The translations under genes and the position numbers were made by a program. The notes under the pieces were generated by a model that did no database searches, was not told where the DNA came from, and saw only the letters and a program-made list of their open reading frames with translations. DNA of 64,000 bases from Hyphomicrobium sp. (GTDB taxonomy: Bacteria > Pseudomonadota > Alphaproteobacteria > Rhizobiales > Hyphomicrobiaceae). The stretch lies in contig PERL01000015.1 of NCBI GenBank assembly GCA_002928735.1, forward strand, positions 1 through 64,000. Direction: 5' to 3'. Shown here piece by piece: positions 28,034-37,332 of the stretch (positions within the stretch are counted from its first letter, which is position 1; every line of letters starts with the position of its first letter).

Positions 28034-29263
28034 ATGACGTCCGTCACGACGCCCGCCGCTTCCAAGACTGTCGAGCCTTCATTGCTGCGCCGTCTGCAAT
28101 TCTGGCGCGGGGTGGAGCTGTCGCCGATCAACCGGCGGCGGTGGGACAATTTCAAGGCGAACCGGCGCGGGTATTGGAGCCTGTGGATCTTCGGGGTTCT
28201 GTTCATCCTGTCGCTGTTTGCGGAGTTCATCGCCAACGACCGGCCGATCGTGATGAGCTACAAGGGCGAAATTCTCGCACCCGTGTTCGTCGATTATCCG
28301 GAAGAAAAGTTTGGCGGGTTTCTGGCTGTCACCGATTATCGCGATCCAGTGATCTTGAAAGAGATCGAGGAGAACGGTTGGGCGATCTGGCCGCCGATTG
28401 CCTACTCTTACGACACGATCAACAAGGATTATCCGACGCGCGCGCGGGCCAACGGTTCATGCACCGAGACCAAAGACGGCATCGAGATGCCGAGCGGAAT
28501 CGGGTTTCCCGCGCCGCCGCAGTGGGCGTCGAACGTGAAGCTGTGCGATGCTGATCCGGAGCAGCTGGCGCGGTACCACGCCATCGGCAATATGAACTGG
28601 CTCGGGCTCGACGATCAGGGCCGCGATGTGATGGCGCGGATCATCTACGGTTTCCGCGTGTCGGTGATCTTCGGGCTGTTGCTGACGATCCTATCGTCGA
28701 TCATCGGTGTGGCGGCGGGCGCCGTGCAGGGGTATTTCGGTGGGCGCGTCGATCTCGTGTTCCAGCGGTTTTTGGAGATCTGGTCGTCGATTCCCGAACT
28801 CTACGTCCTGCTCATCATCTCGTCGGTGCTGATCCCGGGGTTCTGGACGCTTTTGATCGTGCTCTTGGCTTTCCAGTGGACGGGTCTCGTCGGCATCGTG
28901 CGGGCGGAGTTTTTGCGCGGGCGGAATTTCGAGTACATCCGCGCGGCGCGGGCGCTGGGGCTGTCGGATACGACCATCATGTGGAAGCATCTGTTGCCGA
29001 ACGCGATGGTGGCGACGCTGACGTTCCTGCCGTTCAAGCTGTCGGGCTCGGTTGCGCTGTTGACGGCGCTCGACTTCCTCGGCCTCGGCTTGCCGCCGGG
29101 GTCACCATCGCTGGGCGAATTGCTGCTGCAGGGTAAAAAATACCTCGACGCGCCGTGGCTGGGGCTTTCGGGCTTCATTCTGATTGCGACGCTTCTGTCG
29201 CTGTTGATCTTTGTCGGCGAGGCCGTGCGCGATGCCCTCGACCCGAAGAAGACGTTCCGCTGA
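28034..29263 (+). CDS. yejE: Peptide ABC transporter permease YejE
   Basis: This is the second permease subunit, 409 residues, DppC/OppC family with the extra periplasmic insert of YejE. The N-terminal helix (LWIFGVLFILSLFAEFI) is followed by the insert (about 60-190, containing two cysteines) and the transport domain with DQGRDVMARIIYGFRVS and the EAA loop YIRAARALGLSDTTIMWKH. It starts three bases after yejB and ends just before yejF. Confidence 0.94.
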   Translation: MTSVTTPAASKTVEPSLLRRLQFWRGVELSPINRRRWDNFKANRRGYWSLWIFGVLFILSLFAEFIANDRPIVMSYKGEILAPVFVDYPEEKFGGFLAVTDYRDPVILKEIEENGWAIWPPIAYSYDTINKDYPTRARANGSCTETKDGIEMPSGIGFPAPPQWASNVKLCDADPEQLARYHAIGNMNWLGLDDQGRDVMARIIYGFRVSVIFGLLLTILSSIIGVAAGAVQGYFGGRVDLVFQRFLEIWSSIPELYVLLIISSVLIPGFWTLLIVLLAFQWTGLVGIVRAEFLRGRNFEYIRAARALGLSDTTIMWKHLLPNAMVATLTFLPFKLSGSVALLTALDFLGLGLPPGSPSLGELLLQGKKYLDAPWLGLSGFILIATLLSLLIFVGEAVRDALDPKKTFR

Positions 29264-29273
29264 GGAGATGGTG

Positions 29274-30953
29274 ATGACCAAAGCGGACACAACGGAACTC
29301 GCTCAATCCCCTGCGCGCAATGGTGCACGGGAGACTCTCATCGACGTGCGCGGGTTGAAGGTGGCGTTCCGGTCGGGGACGACGGATTCGCTGGCGGTGA
29401 AGGGCGCGAGTTTTCACATCGGCAAGGGCGAGACGGTGGCGCTTGTTGGCGAATCCGGCTCGGGAAAAAGTGTGTCGGCGCTCTCGATCATGCGGCTCTT
29501 GCCCTACCCGGCGGCGTCGCATCCGGGCGGTGAAATTCTGTTTGAAGGACGGGATTTGCTGAAGGCCGACGAGCGGGAGATGCAGAAGGTGCGCGGCAAC
29601 CGCATCTCGATCATCTTCCAGGAGCCGATGACGTCGCTCAATCCGCTGCACTCTATCGAGAAGCAGGTGGGCGAAGTTCTGCGCGTGCATCGTGGCCTTG
29701 ACGACGGCGCGGTGCGGACGCGGGTTGTGGAACTCTTGCGCAAGGTGGGTATCCGCGATCCCGAGACGCGGCTTGGTGATTATCCGCATCAGTTGTCGGG
29801 CGGACAGCGGCAGCGTGTGATGATCGCGATGGCGCTGGCGAACGAACCGGACCTGCTGATCGCGGACGAACCGACGACGGCGCTGGACGTGACCATTCAG
29901 GCGCAAATTCTCGAACTTCTGGCCGATCTTAAAAAGGAGTTCGGGTTATCGATGCTGCTGATCACGCACGATCTGGGGATCGTGCGGCGAATGTCGGATC
30001 GCGTTTATGTCATGCGGCATGGCGAGATCGTGGAGGAGGGCGCGACGGAGGCCGTTTTTGTTGAGCCAAAGCACCCCTATACGAAGCACCTGATCGAGAG
30101 TGAGCCCAAGGGGCGGGCATCGCCGGCGCCGAAGATTTCGCCGGTGCTCGTTGAGACGGATAATCTGAAGGTGTGGTTTCCGATCAAGCGCGGGCTCCTG
30201 CGCAAGACAGTCGATCACATCAAGGCGGTGGACGGCGTGTCGCTGAAGCTGCGCGAGGGCGATACGCTTGGCGTGGTTGGTGAATCCGGTTCGGGTAAGA
30301 CGACGCTTGGGTTGGCGCTTCTGCGTTTGATCTCGTCGGAGGGGCCGATCGTTTATTGCGGGCGGCGGATCGACGGTCTCGGCTCGAAGGAGATGCGGCC
30401 GCTGCGCAAAGAGATGCAGATCGTGTTTCAGGACCCGTATGGGTCGCTGTCGCCGCGGTTGTCGGTGTCGCAGATCATCGAGGAAGGGCTGCAAATCCTG
30501 AGCCCCGAATTGACCTATGAGCAGCGGCGCGAGCGGGTGCGGCAGTCGCTGAAAGAAGTGGGGCTCGATCCGGAGTCGCTGGACCGGTATCCGCATGAGT
30601 TTTCCGGCGGGCAGCGGCAGCGTATCGCGATTGCGCGCGCGACGGTTCTGGAGCCGAAGTTCATCATGCTCGATGAACCGACGAGCGCGTTGGACCAGAG
30701 CGTGCAGGCGCAGATTGTCGATCTGTTGCGCGAGCTGCAAAAGAAGCGGGGGCTCGGTTACCTCTTCATCAGCCACGATCTGAAGGTCGTGCGCGCGCTG
30801 TGCAACGAGGTGATCGTCATGCGCAACGGCAAGGTGGTCGAGACCGGGACGGCGGAGGAGATCTTTGCTGCGCCCAAGGAGGATTATACGAAGGCGCTGC
30901 TCGCGGCGGCCTTTGACCTCAAGGTCGTCAACCGGGGCGCGACGGCGGTTTAA
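29274..30953 (+). CDS. yejF: Peptide ABC transporter ATPase YejF (two ATPase domains)
   Basis: This single polypeptide carries both ATPase domains of the Yej importer, about 559 residues. Domain 1 has Walker A GESGSGKS, signature LSGGQRQR and Walker [13 protein letters not shown]. Domain 2 has [16 protein letters not shown] and [12 protein letters not shown]. An oligopeptide C-terminal segment ([12 protein letters not shown]) follows domain 1. AGGAG ends six bases before the ATG at 29274, which decides this start over the ATG at 29268. It closes the operon of two binding proteins, yejB, yejE and yejF. Confidence 0.95.
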   Translation: MTKADTTELAQSPARNGARETLIDVRGLKVAFRSGTTDSLAVKGASFHIGKGETVALVGESGSGKSVSALSIMRLLPYPAASHPGGEILFEGRDLLKADEREMQKVRGNRISIIFQEPMTSLNPLHSIEKQVGEVLRVHRGLDDGAVRTRVVELLRKVGIRDPETRLGDYPHQLSGGQRQRVMIAMALANEPDLLIADEPTTALDVTIQAQILELLADLKKEFGLSMLLITHDLGIVRRMSDRVYVMRHGEIVEEGATEAVFVEPKHPYTKHLIESEPKGRASPAPKISPVLVETDNLKVWFPIKRGLLRKTVDHIKAVDGVSLKLREGDTLGVVGESGSGKTTLGLALLRLISSEGPIVYCGRRIDGLGSKEMRPLRKEMQIVFQDPYGSLSPRLSVSQIIEEGLQILSPELTYEQRRERVRQSLKEVGLDPESLDRYPHEFSGGQRQRIAIARATVLEPKFIMLDEPTSALDQSVQAQIVDLLRELQKKRGLGYLFISHDLKVVRALCNEVIVMRNGKVVETGTAEEIFAAPKEDYTKALLAAAFDLKVVNRGATAV

Positions 30954-31096
30954 TCATCCAGTATCAGCTGCAACCGGCGTGACATTTCTAACCGGTTAAG
31001 GCGGCTTTGCTTGACCTTAAGGTCCGGCACGGCAATGTGCGGGGCGCGGCGCGCTGTGTGCCGTGAACCCATTCCTTTCGAGCGGTCCTCTCCCCC

Positions 31097-32698
31097 ATGG
31101 CTGGAGCCATTCTCAACACGCTGCGACTTGCCAAGGCCGGCGTTGTGCTGGCCAGCCACAGCGTGCGCTTTGTGCCGAAAGACGGGCCGGAGCCGCTGCC
31201 GTTCAAGCTGGCGCGGATCGCGACGCTGCCGGTGCGCGCGCTCGCGGCGCCGTTCCAGTGGGGCAAGCCGCGCGACAAACGGATTTCGGCGGCACTCGCC
31301 GCGCTCGGGCCATCGTACATCAAGCTCGGGCAATTTCTGGCGACGCGCGGTGACATCATCGGGCCGGAGCTGCAGGGCGATCTGGCGCAACTGCAAGACC
31401 GGATGCCGCCGTTCGGGATGGAAGAAGCGCGGAGGGCGATCGAGTCTTCGCTCGGCGGTAAACTCGAAGATCATTTCGTGGAATTCGGGCCGCCGGTGGC
31501 GGCGGCATCGATCGCGCAGGTGCACAAGGCGGTCGTGATCGACAACGGCGAGCGCCGCACGGTGGCCGTGAAGATCCTGCGGCCGGGGATCGAGAAGCGG
31601 TTCAAGCGCGATCTGGATAGCTACTTCTTCGCGGCGCGGCTTGTTGAGCGCTGGCATGAACCGTCGCGGCGGCTGCGGCCGGTGGCGATCGTTGAGAACC
31701 TTGCTCGTACGACCGAACTCGAGATGGATTTACGGCTCGAAGCGGCTGCCATGTCGGAGATGGCGGAAAACCTGTCGCCGGATGACGGGTTCAGGGTGCC
31801 GCGCGTGGATTGGCGGCGGACGTCGAAGCGCGTGCTGGTCACCGAGTGGATCGACGGCATTCCCATCGGCGACAAGGCGGCGCTGAAAGCGGCCGGCTAC
31901 GACGTCGATCAGCTCGGGATGACGGTCATCCGTTCGTTCCTGACGCATGCGATGCGCGATGGTTTCTTCCATGCGGATATGCACCAGGGGAACCTGTTCG
32001 TCGACAAGACGGGCACGGTGGTGGCGGTCGACTTTGGCATTATGGGCCGGCTCGGCATGCGCGAGCGGCGTTTCTTGGCAGAGATTCTGCACGGGCTTAT
32101 CACGCGCGACTACAAGCGGGCCGCTGAGGTGCATTTCTGGGCCGGGTATGTCCCGCCGCATCATCCCGTCGAGGTCTTTGCGCAGGCTCTGCGGGCTATC
32201 GGTGAGCCGATCCATGGCAAGACGGCATCGGAAATCTCGATGGCGGACCTGCTCGGGCAGTTGTTCGCCTACACCGACGTGTTCGATATGGAGACGCGGC
32301 CGGAACTGATCCTTTTGCAAAAGAGCATGGTGATCGTGGAAGGCGTGGCGCGGGGGCTCAATCCGTCGCTCAATATGTGGGTGGCGGCGGAGCCAATCGC
32401 GAAGGAGTGGATCGAGAAGAATTTAAGCGTCATGGGCCGTCTGCGGGATGCGGGCGACGGCGCAACGATGTTGGCGAAACTCGCTGGCGACCTGCCGGTG
32501 GTTCTGGCGAGCGCGGAGCGGGCGTTTGGCGCGCTGGGCGCAATGGCCGAACGCGGTGTGCGTCTCGATGATGCGACGATCGAGCGGCTGGCCGAAAAGC
32601 AGAGCCGCCATGGGCGTTGGCGCACGGCGGCGCTGTGGGTCGCGGCGATTGCGCTTGCTGTCCTGGCATTGGGGCAAGCGGGCGTGATTACGCCTTAA
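31097..32698 (+). CDS. ubiB: UbiB/ABC1-type kinase-like protein for ubiquinone synthesis
   Basis: This is a 533-residue atypical kinase of the ABC1/ADCK/UbiB family, needed in ubiquinone biosynthesis and probably acting as an ATPase that handles lipid intermediates. The KxGQ motif (YIKLGQFLATRGD, residues 76-79), the Ala-rich nucleotide loop (AAASIAQVHKA), VAVKILRPG, the catalytic loop FFHADMHQGNLFV and the metal-binding DFG (AVDFGIMG) are all present. A C-terminal hydrophobic helix (WVAAIALAVLALGQAGVI) anchors it. In many alphaproteobacteria ubiB sits after ubiE; here it stands alone after the yej operon. Confidence 0.93.
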   Translation: MAGAILNTLRLAKAGVVLASHSVRFVPKDGPEPLPFKLARIATLPVRALAAPFQWGKPRDKRISAALAALGPSYIKLGQFLATRGDIIGPELQGDLAQLQDRMPPFGMEEARRAIESSLGGKLEDHFVEFGPPVAAASIAQVHKAVVIDNGERRTVAVKILRPGIEKRFKRDLDSYFFAARLVERWHEPSRRLRPVAIVENLARTTELEMDLRLEAAAMSEMAENLSPDDGFRVPRVDWRRTSKRVLVTEWIDGIPIGDKAALKAAGYDVDQLGMTVIRSFLTHAMRDGFFHADMHQGNLFVDKTGTVVAVDFGIMGRLGMRERRFLAEILHGLITRDYKRAAEVHFWAGYVPPHHPVEVFAQALRAIGEPIHGKTASEISMADLLGQLFAYTDVFDMETRPELILLQKSMVIVEGVARGLNPSLNMWVAAEPIAKEWIEKNLSVMGRLRDAGDGATMLAKLAGDLPVVLASAERAFGALGAMAERGVRLDDATIERLAEKQSRHGRWRTAALWVAAIALAVLALGQAGVITP

Positions 32699-32715
32699 GA
32701 ATTGAGCGCGCCATT

Positions 32716-32744
32716 GCGCCCCCTTCCCCAAGGGAAGAGGGCGC
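32716..32744. terminator. Stem-loop between convergent ubiB and DUF2147 genes
   Basis: A 13-bp stem with one mismatch (arms 32716-32728 and 32732-32744, loop CAA) lies in the 52-base gap between the two convergent stops. It lacks a clear T-run on either strand, so efficiency as a terminator is uncertain. Confidence 0.5.
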
Positions 32745-32750
32745 TTGGTG

Positions 32751-33680
32751 TCAGTCGCGGCAGGGGAAGTTGACGGTCGCGTAGGGCACCTTGAGGCGGC
32801 AGTTGCCGTTGCCGGACTTCTTCAGGCCGTAGCCGGTTTCGCGTTCGAGTTCGGCGAGGCGTTTGGCGATTTTGCCCATGTCGATGCCGGGTTCGTCTGC
32901 TTCTTCTTCATCGGCGGCGACGACGGGGGCGTCTTTCTCATCTTCAACGCCGGGGAGCGCGTGAACCTGCGGGGCCTCTTCGGTCGCTGGTGCAGGTGTG
33001 GTTTCAGACTTGGGTTCTGACTTTGCGGCAGGCGGCGGCACCGGCTCGGCGCGCGCGACTTCGACGGGAGCTGCAGCCTCCGAGTCAGTAGGTTTCTTGG
33101 CCGGACGCTCGGCGGGCTTGGGGGCTGGCGGGACGATCTTGGTTTCGGGTTTCGCCGCAGCCACGTCCTTCTTGGCAGCGGTCTTCGCCTCGGACTTGGC
33201 CGCGGACTCCGGCCTTGCCTTCGGTTCAGCTTTGGCCTTTGGGTCAACCTTCGCGACGGTCTGTTCCGAACCGCAGCGGACCAGATTGGCCGGCGCGCGT
33301 TTCCAGATCATCGTTTTGGAGAAGAACTTGGAGCCGGCATAGCCGGTGACCTGAAGCGTGCCGTTGGAGAGCGGCTTCAGTTCGACGTCGTACTTTTTCT
33401 TCTTGTCGGGGTTATAGATCCAGCCGTTGTCCCAGACATTGGCGCCGACCTTGGCGGCGTTGCCGATGATCTGCCGGCCGCAGCCTTTGGTGTCAGTCGT
33501 ATCTTTGACCCAGACGACGTGGCCGCAGAGGCCGCCGCCGCAGTTCTTGATTTCGATGGCGCCGCGGCCGGTGTCGTTCATCCAAACGCCAGTTGGATCG
33601 GCGGCCTGTGCGGCGGTGGAGGAAAAGAGCACGATGCCGGTGATGGCGGACACGGTGAGAATGGAACGATGCGCAGGCAT
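32751..33680 (-). CDS. Exported DUF2147 protein with long Ala/Pro/Lys tail
   Basis: This is a secreted protein of about 309 residues from the ATG at 33680, whose signal peptide ends in TAAQA|ADP. Residues about 28-140 form a DUF2147 domain, recognisable by GVWMNDTGRGAIEI, the CGGGLCGHVVW motif with a conserved cysteine pair, WDNGWIYNPDKKKKYDVEL and TGYAGSKFFSKTMIW. The remaining 160 residues are low-complexity, rich in Ala, Pro, Lys and Glu, with a final short segment holding two cysteines (NGNCRLKV, VNFPCRD). DUF2147 proteins are periplasmic and of unknown role. The tail looks like an extended linker between two small domains. Confidence 0.82.
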   Translation of the reverse strand: MPAHRSILTVSAITGIVLFSSTAAQAADPTGVWMNDTGRGAIEIKNCGGGLCGHVVWVKDTTDTKGCGRQIIGNAAKVGANVWDNGWIYNPDKKKKYDVELKPLSNGTLQVTGYAGSKFFSKTMIWKRAPANLVRCGSEQTVAKVDPKAKAEPKARPESAAKSEAKTAAKKDVAAAKPETKIVPPAPKPAERPAKKPTDSEAAAPVEVARAEPVPPPAAKSEPKSETTPAPATEEAPQVHALPGVEDEKDAPVVAADEEEADEPGIDMGKIAKRLAELERETGYGLKKSGNGNCRLKVPYATVNFPCRD

Positions 33681-33889
33681 GGCAAACCTCACGTTTCGAG
33701 AAAACGCCGCCTGCACAGTGCCGGGCGCGCGCATTTCACGTCGGCCCCCATCCGCTCGTGAACTATTCCATAACTAGACGTGGTGGGAAACCCGCGCTGT
33801 TCCCATAGTTACAGCCGTTGAATGGTTAACAAACCTTTATGAGCATATCGGACGGCCGATAACTTCATTGAAAACGGTGAATGGGGCAC
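33681..33889. other. Intergenic sequence before the gcrA terminator
   Basis: This is the upstream region of the DUF2147 gene (minus strand). It should carry that gene's promoter. No open frame, repeat or clear sigma-70 boxes were recognised. The whole gap to gcrA is 301 bases, including the terminator listed next. Confidence 0.4.
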
Positions 33890-33936
33890 AAAAAAGAGAA
33901 GACCGGAGCGCGCCCCCCGGCGCTTCCGGTCTTCTC
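33890..33936 (-). terminator. Intrinsic terminator of gcrA
   Basis: Arms at 33896-33911 and 33920-33936 form a long G/C-rich stem (core GAAGACCGG with CCGGTCTTC). Read on the minus strand, the hairpin is followed by TCTTTTTT, placing it about 45 bases after the gcrA stop. Confidence 0.88.
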
Positions 33937-33981
33937 CCCCCTCTGCCGGCGCTAGGCTCCGGCAATTCAAATGTCGTGTGA

Positions 33982-34551
33982 TCAGCCGTCGACGGTTTCC
34001 TTGCCGGCGGCCGGCATGGTGGCAATCGCCGGGATCATCGGCTCGGAGACGTCGCGGTCGCGGCGGCGGGCCTGCGGCGGCTGGAAGGCGCGGCGGGCGT
34101 GGAATTCGCAATAGGGCAGACCGGCTGCCTTCTGCTTGCCGCAGAAGTGGAAGTCGGCCATCTGAGGGTCGCCGATCGGCCAGCGGCAGTGGCACTCCTG
34201 CAGGGTCTGGATGGTCTTGCGCTCGGCGAGCGGGATGTCGAGTTCTTCGGCCGAGGGCATGAACGGTTCGGCCTGATAGATCATCTGCAGCGGCGAGTTG
34301 GGTGCTGCGGGGAAGCGGTTGCCCTTGGGCATCATGCGCTTGTTGCCGGGCAGGTTGGCGGCAGGACGCGGGCGCGGACGATGCGATTTCATGCGCGAGG
34401 TGGTGGCGCGGCCCGAAAGTCCGAGGCGATGCACCTTGCCGATCACCGCGTTGCGGGTGACGCCGCCGAGACGGCTGGCGATCTGGCTGGCGCTCAGCCC
34501 TTCCGACCATAGCTTCTTCAGCTGTTCGACGCGATCATCGTTCCAGCCCAT
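33982..34551 (-). CDS. gcrA: Cell-cycle regulator GcrA
   Basis: GcrA is a sigma-70-associated transcription factor of Alphaproteobacteria that activates promoters carrying methylated GANTC sites. The N-terminal helix-turn-helix (WNDDRVEQLKKLWSEGLSAS, then IASRLGGVTRNAVIGKVHRL) is nearly identical to the Caulobacter family pattern. The C-terminal sigma-binding region includes the Cys/His cluster CHCRWPIGDP and FHFCGKQKAAGLPYCEFH. From ATG 34551 it has 189 residues; an in-frame ATG at 34566 also has a GGAG upstream, so both starts are possible. Regulation may involve the GANTC cluster in the upstream gap. Confidence 0.95.
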   Translation of the reverse strand: MGWNDDRVEQLKKLWSEGLSASQIASRLGGVTRNAVIGKVHRLGLSGRATTSRMKSHRPRPRPAANLPGNKRMMPKGNRFPAAPNSPLQMIYQAEPFMPSAEELDIPLAERKTIQTLQECHCRWPIGDPQMADFHFCGKQKAAGLPYCEFHARRAFQPPQARRRDRDVSEPMIPAIATMPAAGKETVDG

Positions 34552-34566
34552 AGCTTGAAGCTCCAT

Positions 34567-35066
34567 AGTATCATACTCCCTGGCCGCGCCGCGGCCCTTA
34601 AGGGCGCGCGCCGGCAATGACGGGTCTGACCTGAACGGGAGCCGCAACCGAGACGCACGGATGTGCGCAACGGGGGACGCCGACGACAGGCGATGACCGC
34701 GAAAGAACGCTTGACGGAAAGACGCTTGAACTGGTGACGCGAACAAAAAAGGAGGCGTTTACAACTCTGCCTCGTTTACGCGTGACGGGCACGAAACTGA
34801 CAAAAGGTGTCGCATTACGCGCGACATGTCGTGGCCGGACAGGAGGAAGGTACTACGAGTAGAATCCCGCCTACAAGGTGAGGCCGTTCGCAAGACGGGC
34901 GTTGACTTAGACAAGTGGCGTGGGGGCAACACACCGATTCGTGGAACGGCCGAATCCCGGGCTTTGCATGTTGCCATCCCCGGAAAACACATATGAAAAA
35001 GTCGAATCACTCACGGGTGTGGCGCGTTGACAGCCGGGGCCCGCCCGCGTACGAATTTTGTCTCTC
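34567..35066. promoter_or_regulatory. Long divergent region between gcrA and argD with GANTC cluster
   Basis: About 550 bases separate gcrA and argD with no convincing gene. Four GANTC sites lie at 34862, 34936, 34952 and 35004, the last three within about 70 bases. A direct repeat TTACGCGYGAC occurs at 34776-34786 and 34815-34825, and CGTTTAC appears twice near 34756 and 34773. CcrM methylates GANTC and GcrA reads it, so the cluster may serve cell-cycle control of gcrA or of the rightward transcript. Promoter boxes are not clear enough to place. Confidence 0.55.
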
Positions 35067-35098
35067 GGCCGCCGGTACAGGCGGCCTTTTTGATTTTT
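35067..35098 (+). terminator. Intrinsic terminator just upstream of argD
   Basis: GGCCGCC (35067-35073), a 6-base loop GGTACA and GGCGGCC (35080-35086) form a perfect stem followed by TTTTTGATTTTTT. It ends about 20 bases before the argD start codon. A rightward transcript beginning in the upstream gap would stop here unless read-through occurs. It may therefore close a small RNA or act as an attenuator in the argD leader. Confidence 0.8.
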
Positions 35099-35117
35099 TG
35101 GGTGAAGGGGAACCGCG

Positions 35118-36353
35118 ATGGCCGAGCCGCGCGTGGCTCCAATGCCGGTCCGGGCGGAAACGGGCGGAGGGGGTCCCTCCGCGGCCGTGATGGGGACGTA
35201 TGCCCGGCAGAACCTCGTTTTCGCGCGCGGTGAAGGGTCCTGGCTCTATACAGAGGCAGGCGAGGCATATCTCGACTTCGCATCGGGCGTTGCGGTCAAT
35301 GCGCTGGGACATGCGCACCCCAAGCTGGTCGCGGCGTTGACCGAGCAGGCGGGCCGGCTTTGGCACACGTCGAACCTGTACCGGGTTGCTGGCCAGGAGA
35401 AGCTCGCGGAACGGCTCGTCGAGGTGACGTTCGCGGACAAGGTGTTCTTCTGCAATTCGGGCGCGGAAGCGTGCGAAGGCGCGATCAAGACCGCGCGGCG
35501 GTATCATTTCGTCAACGGCCAGCCGGATCGGTGGCGCATCATCACGTTCGAGGGCGCGTTCCACGGGCGGACGCTGGCGACGATCGCGGCGGGCGGCAAT
35601 CCGAAATACTTGGAAGGGTTCGGCGAGCCGGCGGGCGGGTTCGATCAGGTGCCGTTCGGCGATCTCGATGCCGTGCAGGATATGATCTCCGACGATACGG
35701 CGGCGATCATGGTCGAGCCGGTGCAGGGCGAGGGCGGTGTCAGGACGGCGCCGGATGGCTTTCTGCAAGCGTTGCGGGCGCTGTGCGACGAGCACGGCCT
35801 TTTGCTCATTATGGATGAAGTGCAGAGCGGCGTTGGGCGCACGGGCAAGCTGTTTGCGCACGAGTGGTCCGGCATCACGCCGGACATTATGGCGATCGCA
35901 AAGGGGATTGGCGGCGGGTTTCCGGTCGGCGCGTTTCTGTCGACGGCGGAGGCGGCCAAGGGCATGACTCCCGGCACGCACGGGTCGACGTTCGGCGGCA
36001 ATCCGCTGGCGACGGCAGTGGGTGCTGCGGTTTTGGATGCTGTGCTCGAGCCTGGATTTCTCGATACGGTGATCGCGCGGGCCAACCGGCTGGCGCAGGG
36101 TCTCGCGCAATTGAAGGACGAGTTTCCCGGCATTGTTCTTGAGGTGCGCGGCAAGGGTCTCTTGGCGGGCGTGAAGCTTGCGCCGCCTGTCGCCGATGTC
36201 GTGAAGGCCGTCATCGGCGAGAAACTACTGGCAGTGGGTGCGGGCGAAAACGTTCTGCGCATTCTGCCGCCGCTCAACGTGTCCGATGCCGATATCGCCG
36301 AGGGGCTTGCCCGTCTGCGCCGCGCGTTCGCGCATCTTTCCGCCAAATCCTGA
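35118..36353 (+). CDS. argD: Acetylornithine aminotransferase
   Basis: This PLP-dependent class III aminotransferase makes N-acetylornithine in arginine synthesis. Its length of 411 residues fits the family. The glycine-serine cofactor loop is [14 protein letters not shown], the [11 protein letters not shown] motif carries the PLP aspartate, and the Schiff-base lysine is K262 in [15 protein letters not shown]. The last 40 residues contain the substrate-side motif [12 protein letters not shown]. It is followed 31 bases later by argF, the usual argD-argF pair. The start has AAGGGGA about nine bases upstream and lies immediately after a strong terminator. Confidence 0.95.
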   Translation: MAEPRVAPMPVRAETGGGGPSAAVMGTYARQNLVFARGEGSWLYTEAGEAYLDFASGVAVNALGHAHPKLVAALTEQAGRLWHTSNLYRVAGQEKLAERLVEVTFADKVFFCNSGAEACEGAIKTARRYHFVNGQPDRWRIITFEGAFHGRTLATIAAGGNPKYLEGFGEPAGGFDQVPFGDLDAVQDMISDDTAAIMVEPVQGEGGVRTAPDGFLQALRALCDEHGLLLIMDEVQSGVGRTGKLFAHEWSGITPDIMAIAKGIGGGFPVGAFLSTAEAAKGMTPGTHGSTFGGNPLATAVGAAVLDAVLEPGFLDTVIARANRLAQGLAQLKDEFPGIVLEVRGKGLLAGVKLAPPVADVVKAVIGEKLLAVGAGENVLRILPPLNVSDADIAEGLARLRRAFAHLSAKS

Positions 36354-36384
36354 CATCCTTTCCAACCGATAAGGCCCATCGACA

Positions 36385-37320
36385 ATGGCCAAGGCCAACG
36401 CCGTTAGACATTTTCTCGATATTGACCGGCTCGATTCCAAGACGCTGCGGCGCATGATCGACAATGCGCACGACATGAAAAAGGCCGGGCGCAAGGTGCC
36501 GGCGAAGATGCGGCCGAAGGGGATCGAAGAGAAAGTCCTGATCCTCATTTTCGAGAAGCCGTCGACGCGCACTCGCGTGTCGTTCGATATCGCCATGCGG
36601 CAACTCGGCGGAACGACGCTGGCACTCAATCATACGGATCTGCAGCTAGGACGCGGGGAGAGCATCGCGGATACGGCGCGCGTGCTGTCGCGCTACGGCG
36701 ATGCGATCATGATCCGCGCCAACAGTCATGACACTGTTCTCGAACTGGCCGAGCACGCGACCATTCCGGTGATCAACGGTCTCACCGACAAGACGCATCC
36801 GTGCCAGATCATGGCCGATATCATGACGTTCGAGGAGCACCTGGGGCCGATCAAGGGACGGACGGTGGCGTGGGTCGGCGACGGCAACAACGTGGCGGTG
36901 TCGTGGATGCACGCGGCGGCGCGCTTCGGGTTCAACCTGCGGCTCGCTTGCCCCGAGGAACTCATGCCGTCAAAGACGTACCTCGACTGGGCGAAGAAGG
37001 AAAAGGCCGACATCTCCGTCGGTATCGATCCGGTGAAAGCGGTGAAGGGGGCGGATTGCGTCGTCACCGACACCTGGGTGTCGATGGGCGACAAGGACGC
37101 GACTCGGCGCAAACAGATCCTGCGGCCCTATGCTGTCACCGACGCCTTGATGGCGAAGGCGGCGAAGGATGCGATCTTCATGCACTGCCTGCCGGCCTAT
37201 CGCGGGCACGAGGTGAGCGAGAGCGTTCTGGAAGGTCCGCAGTCGGTGATCTTCGACGAGGCCGAAAACCGGCTGCACGCGCAGAAGGGTGTGCTCGCCT
37301 GGTGTTTCGGCGTGGATTGA
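36385..37320 (+). CDS. argF: Ornithine carbamoyltransferase
   Basis: This enzyme makes citrulline from ornithine and carbamoyl phosphate in the cytoplasm. Its 311 residues carry the carbamoyl-phosphate loop STRTR (residues 60-64), [19 protein letters not shown] and the ornithine-binding [12 protein letters not shown]. All catalytic elements are intact. It lies between argD and hslO on the same strand with short gaps, so the three may share transcripts. Confidence 0.97.
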   Translation: MAKANAVRHFLDIDRLDSKTLRRMIDNAHDMKKAGRKVPAKMRPKGIEEKVLILIFEKPSTRTRVSFDIAMRQLGGTTLALNHTDLQLGRGESIADTARVLSRYGDAIMIRANSHDTVLELAEHATIPVINGLTDKTHPCQIMADIMTFEEHLGPIKGRTVAWVGDGNNVAVSWMHAAARFGFNLRLACPEELMPSKTYLDWAKKEKADISVGIDPVKAVKGADCVVTDTWVSMGDKDATRRKQILRPYAVTDALMAKAAKDAIFMHCLPAYRGHEVSESVLEGPQSVIFDEAENRLHAQKGVLAWCFGVD

Positions 37321-37332
37321 GTTTCGAGCGAT

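Noticed and set aside
33809-34510. 233-codon open frame overlapping gcrA
   Set aside because: It shares the strand with gcrA in another frame and passes through the gcrA terminator; residues are mostly Arg/Pro.
34993-35190. Possible leader peptide starting at 34990s before argD
   Set aside because: The frame reads through the terminator and into argD without a stop, and holds no run of arginine codons, so it does not look like an attenuation leader.
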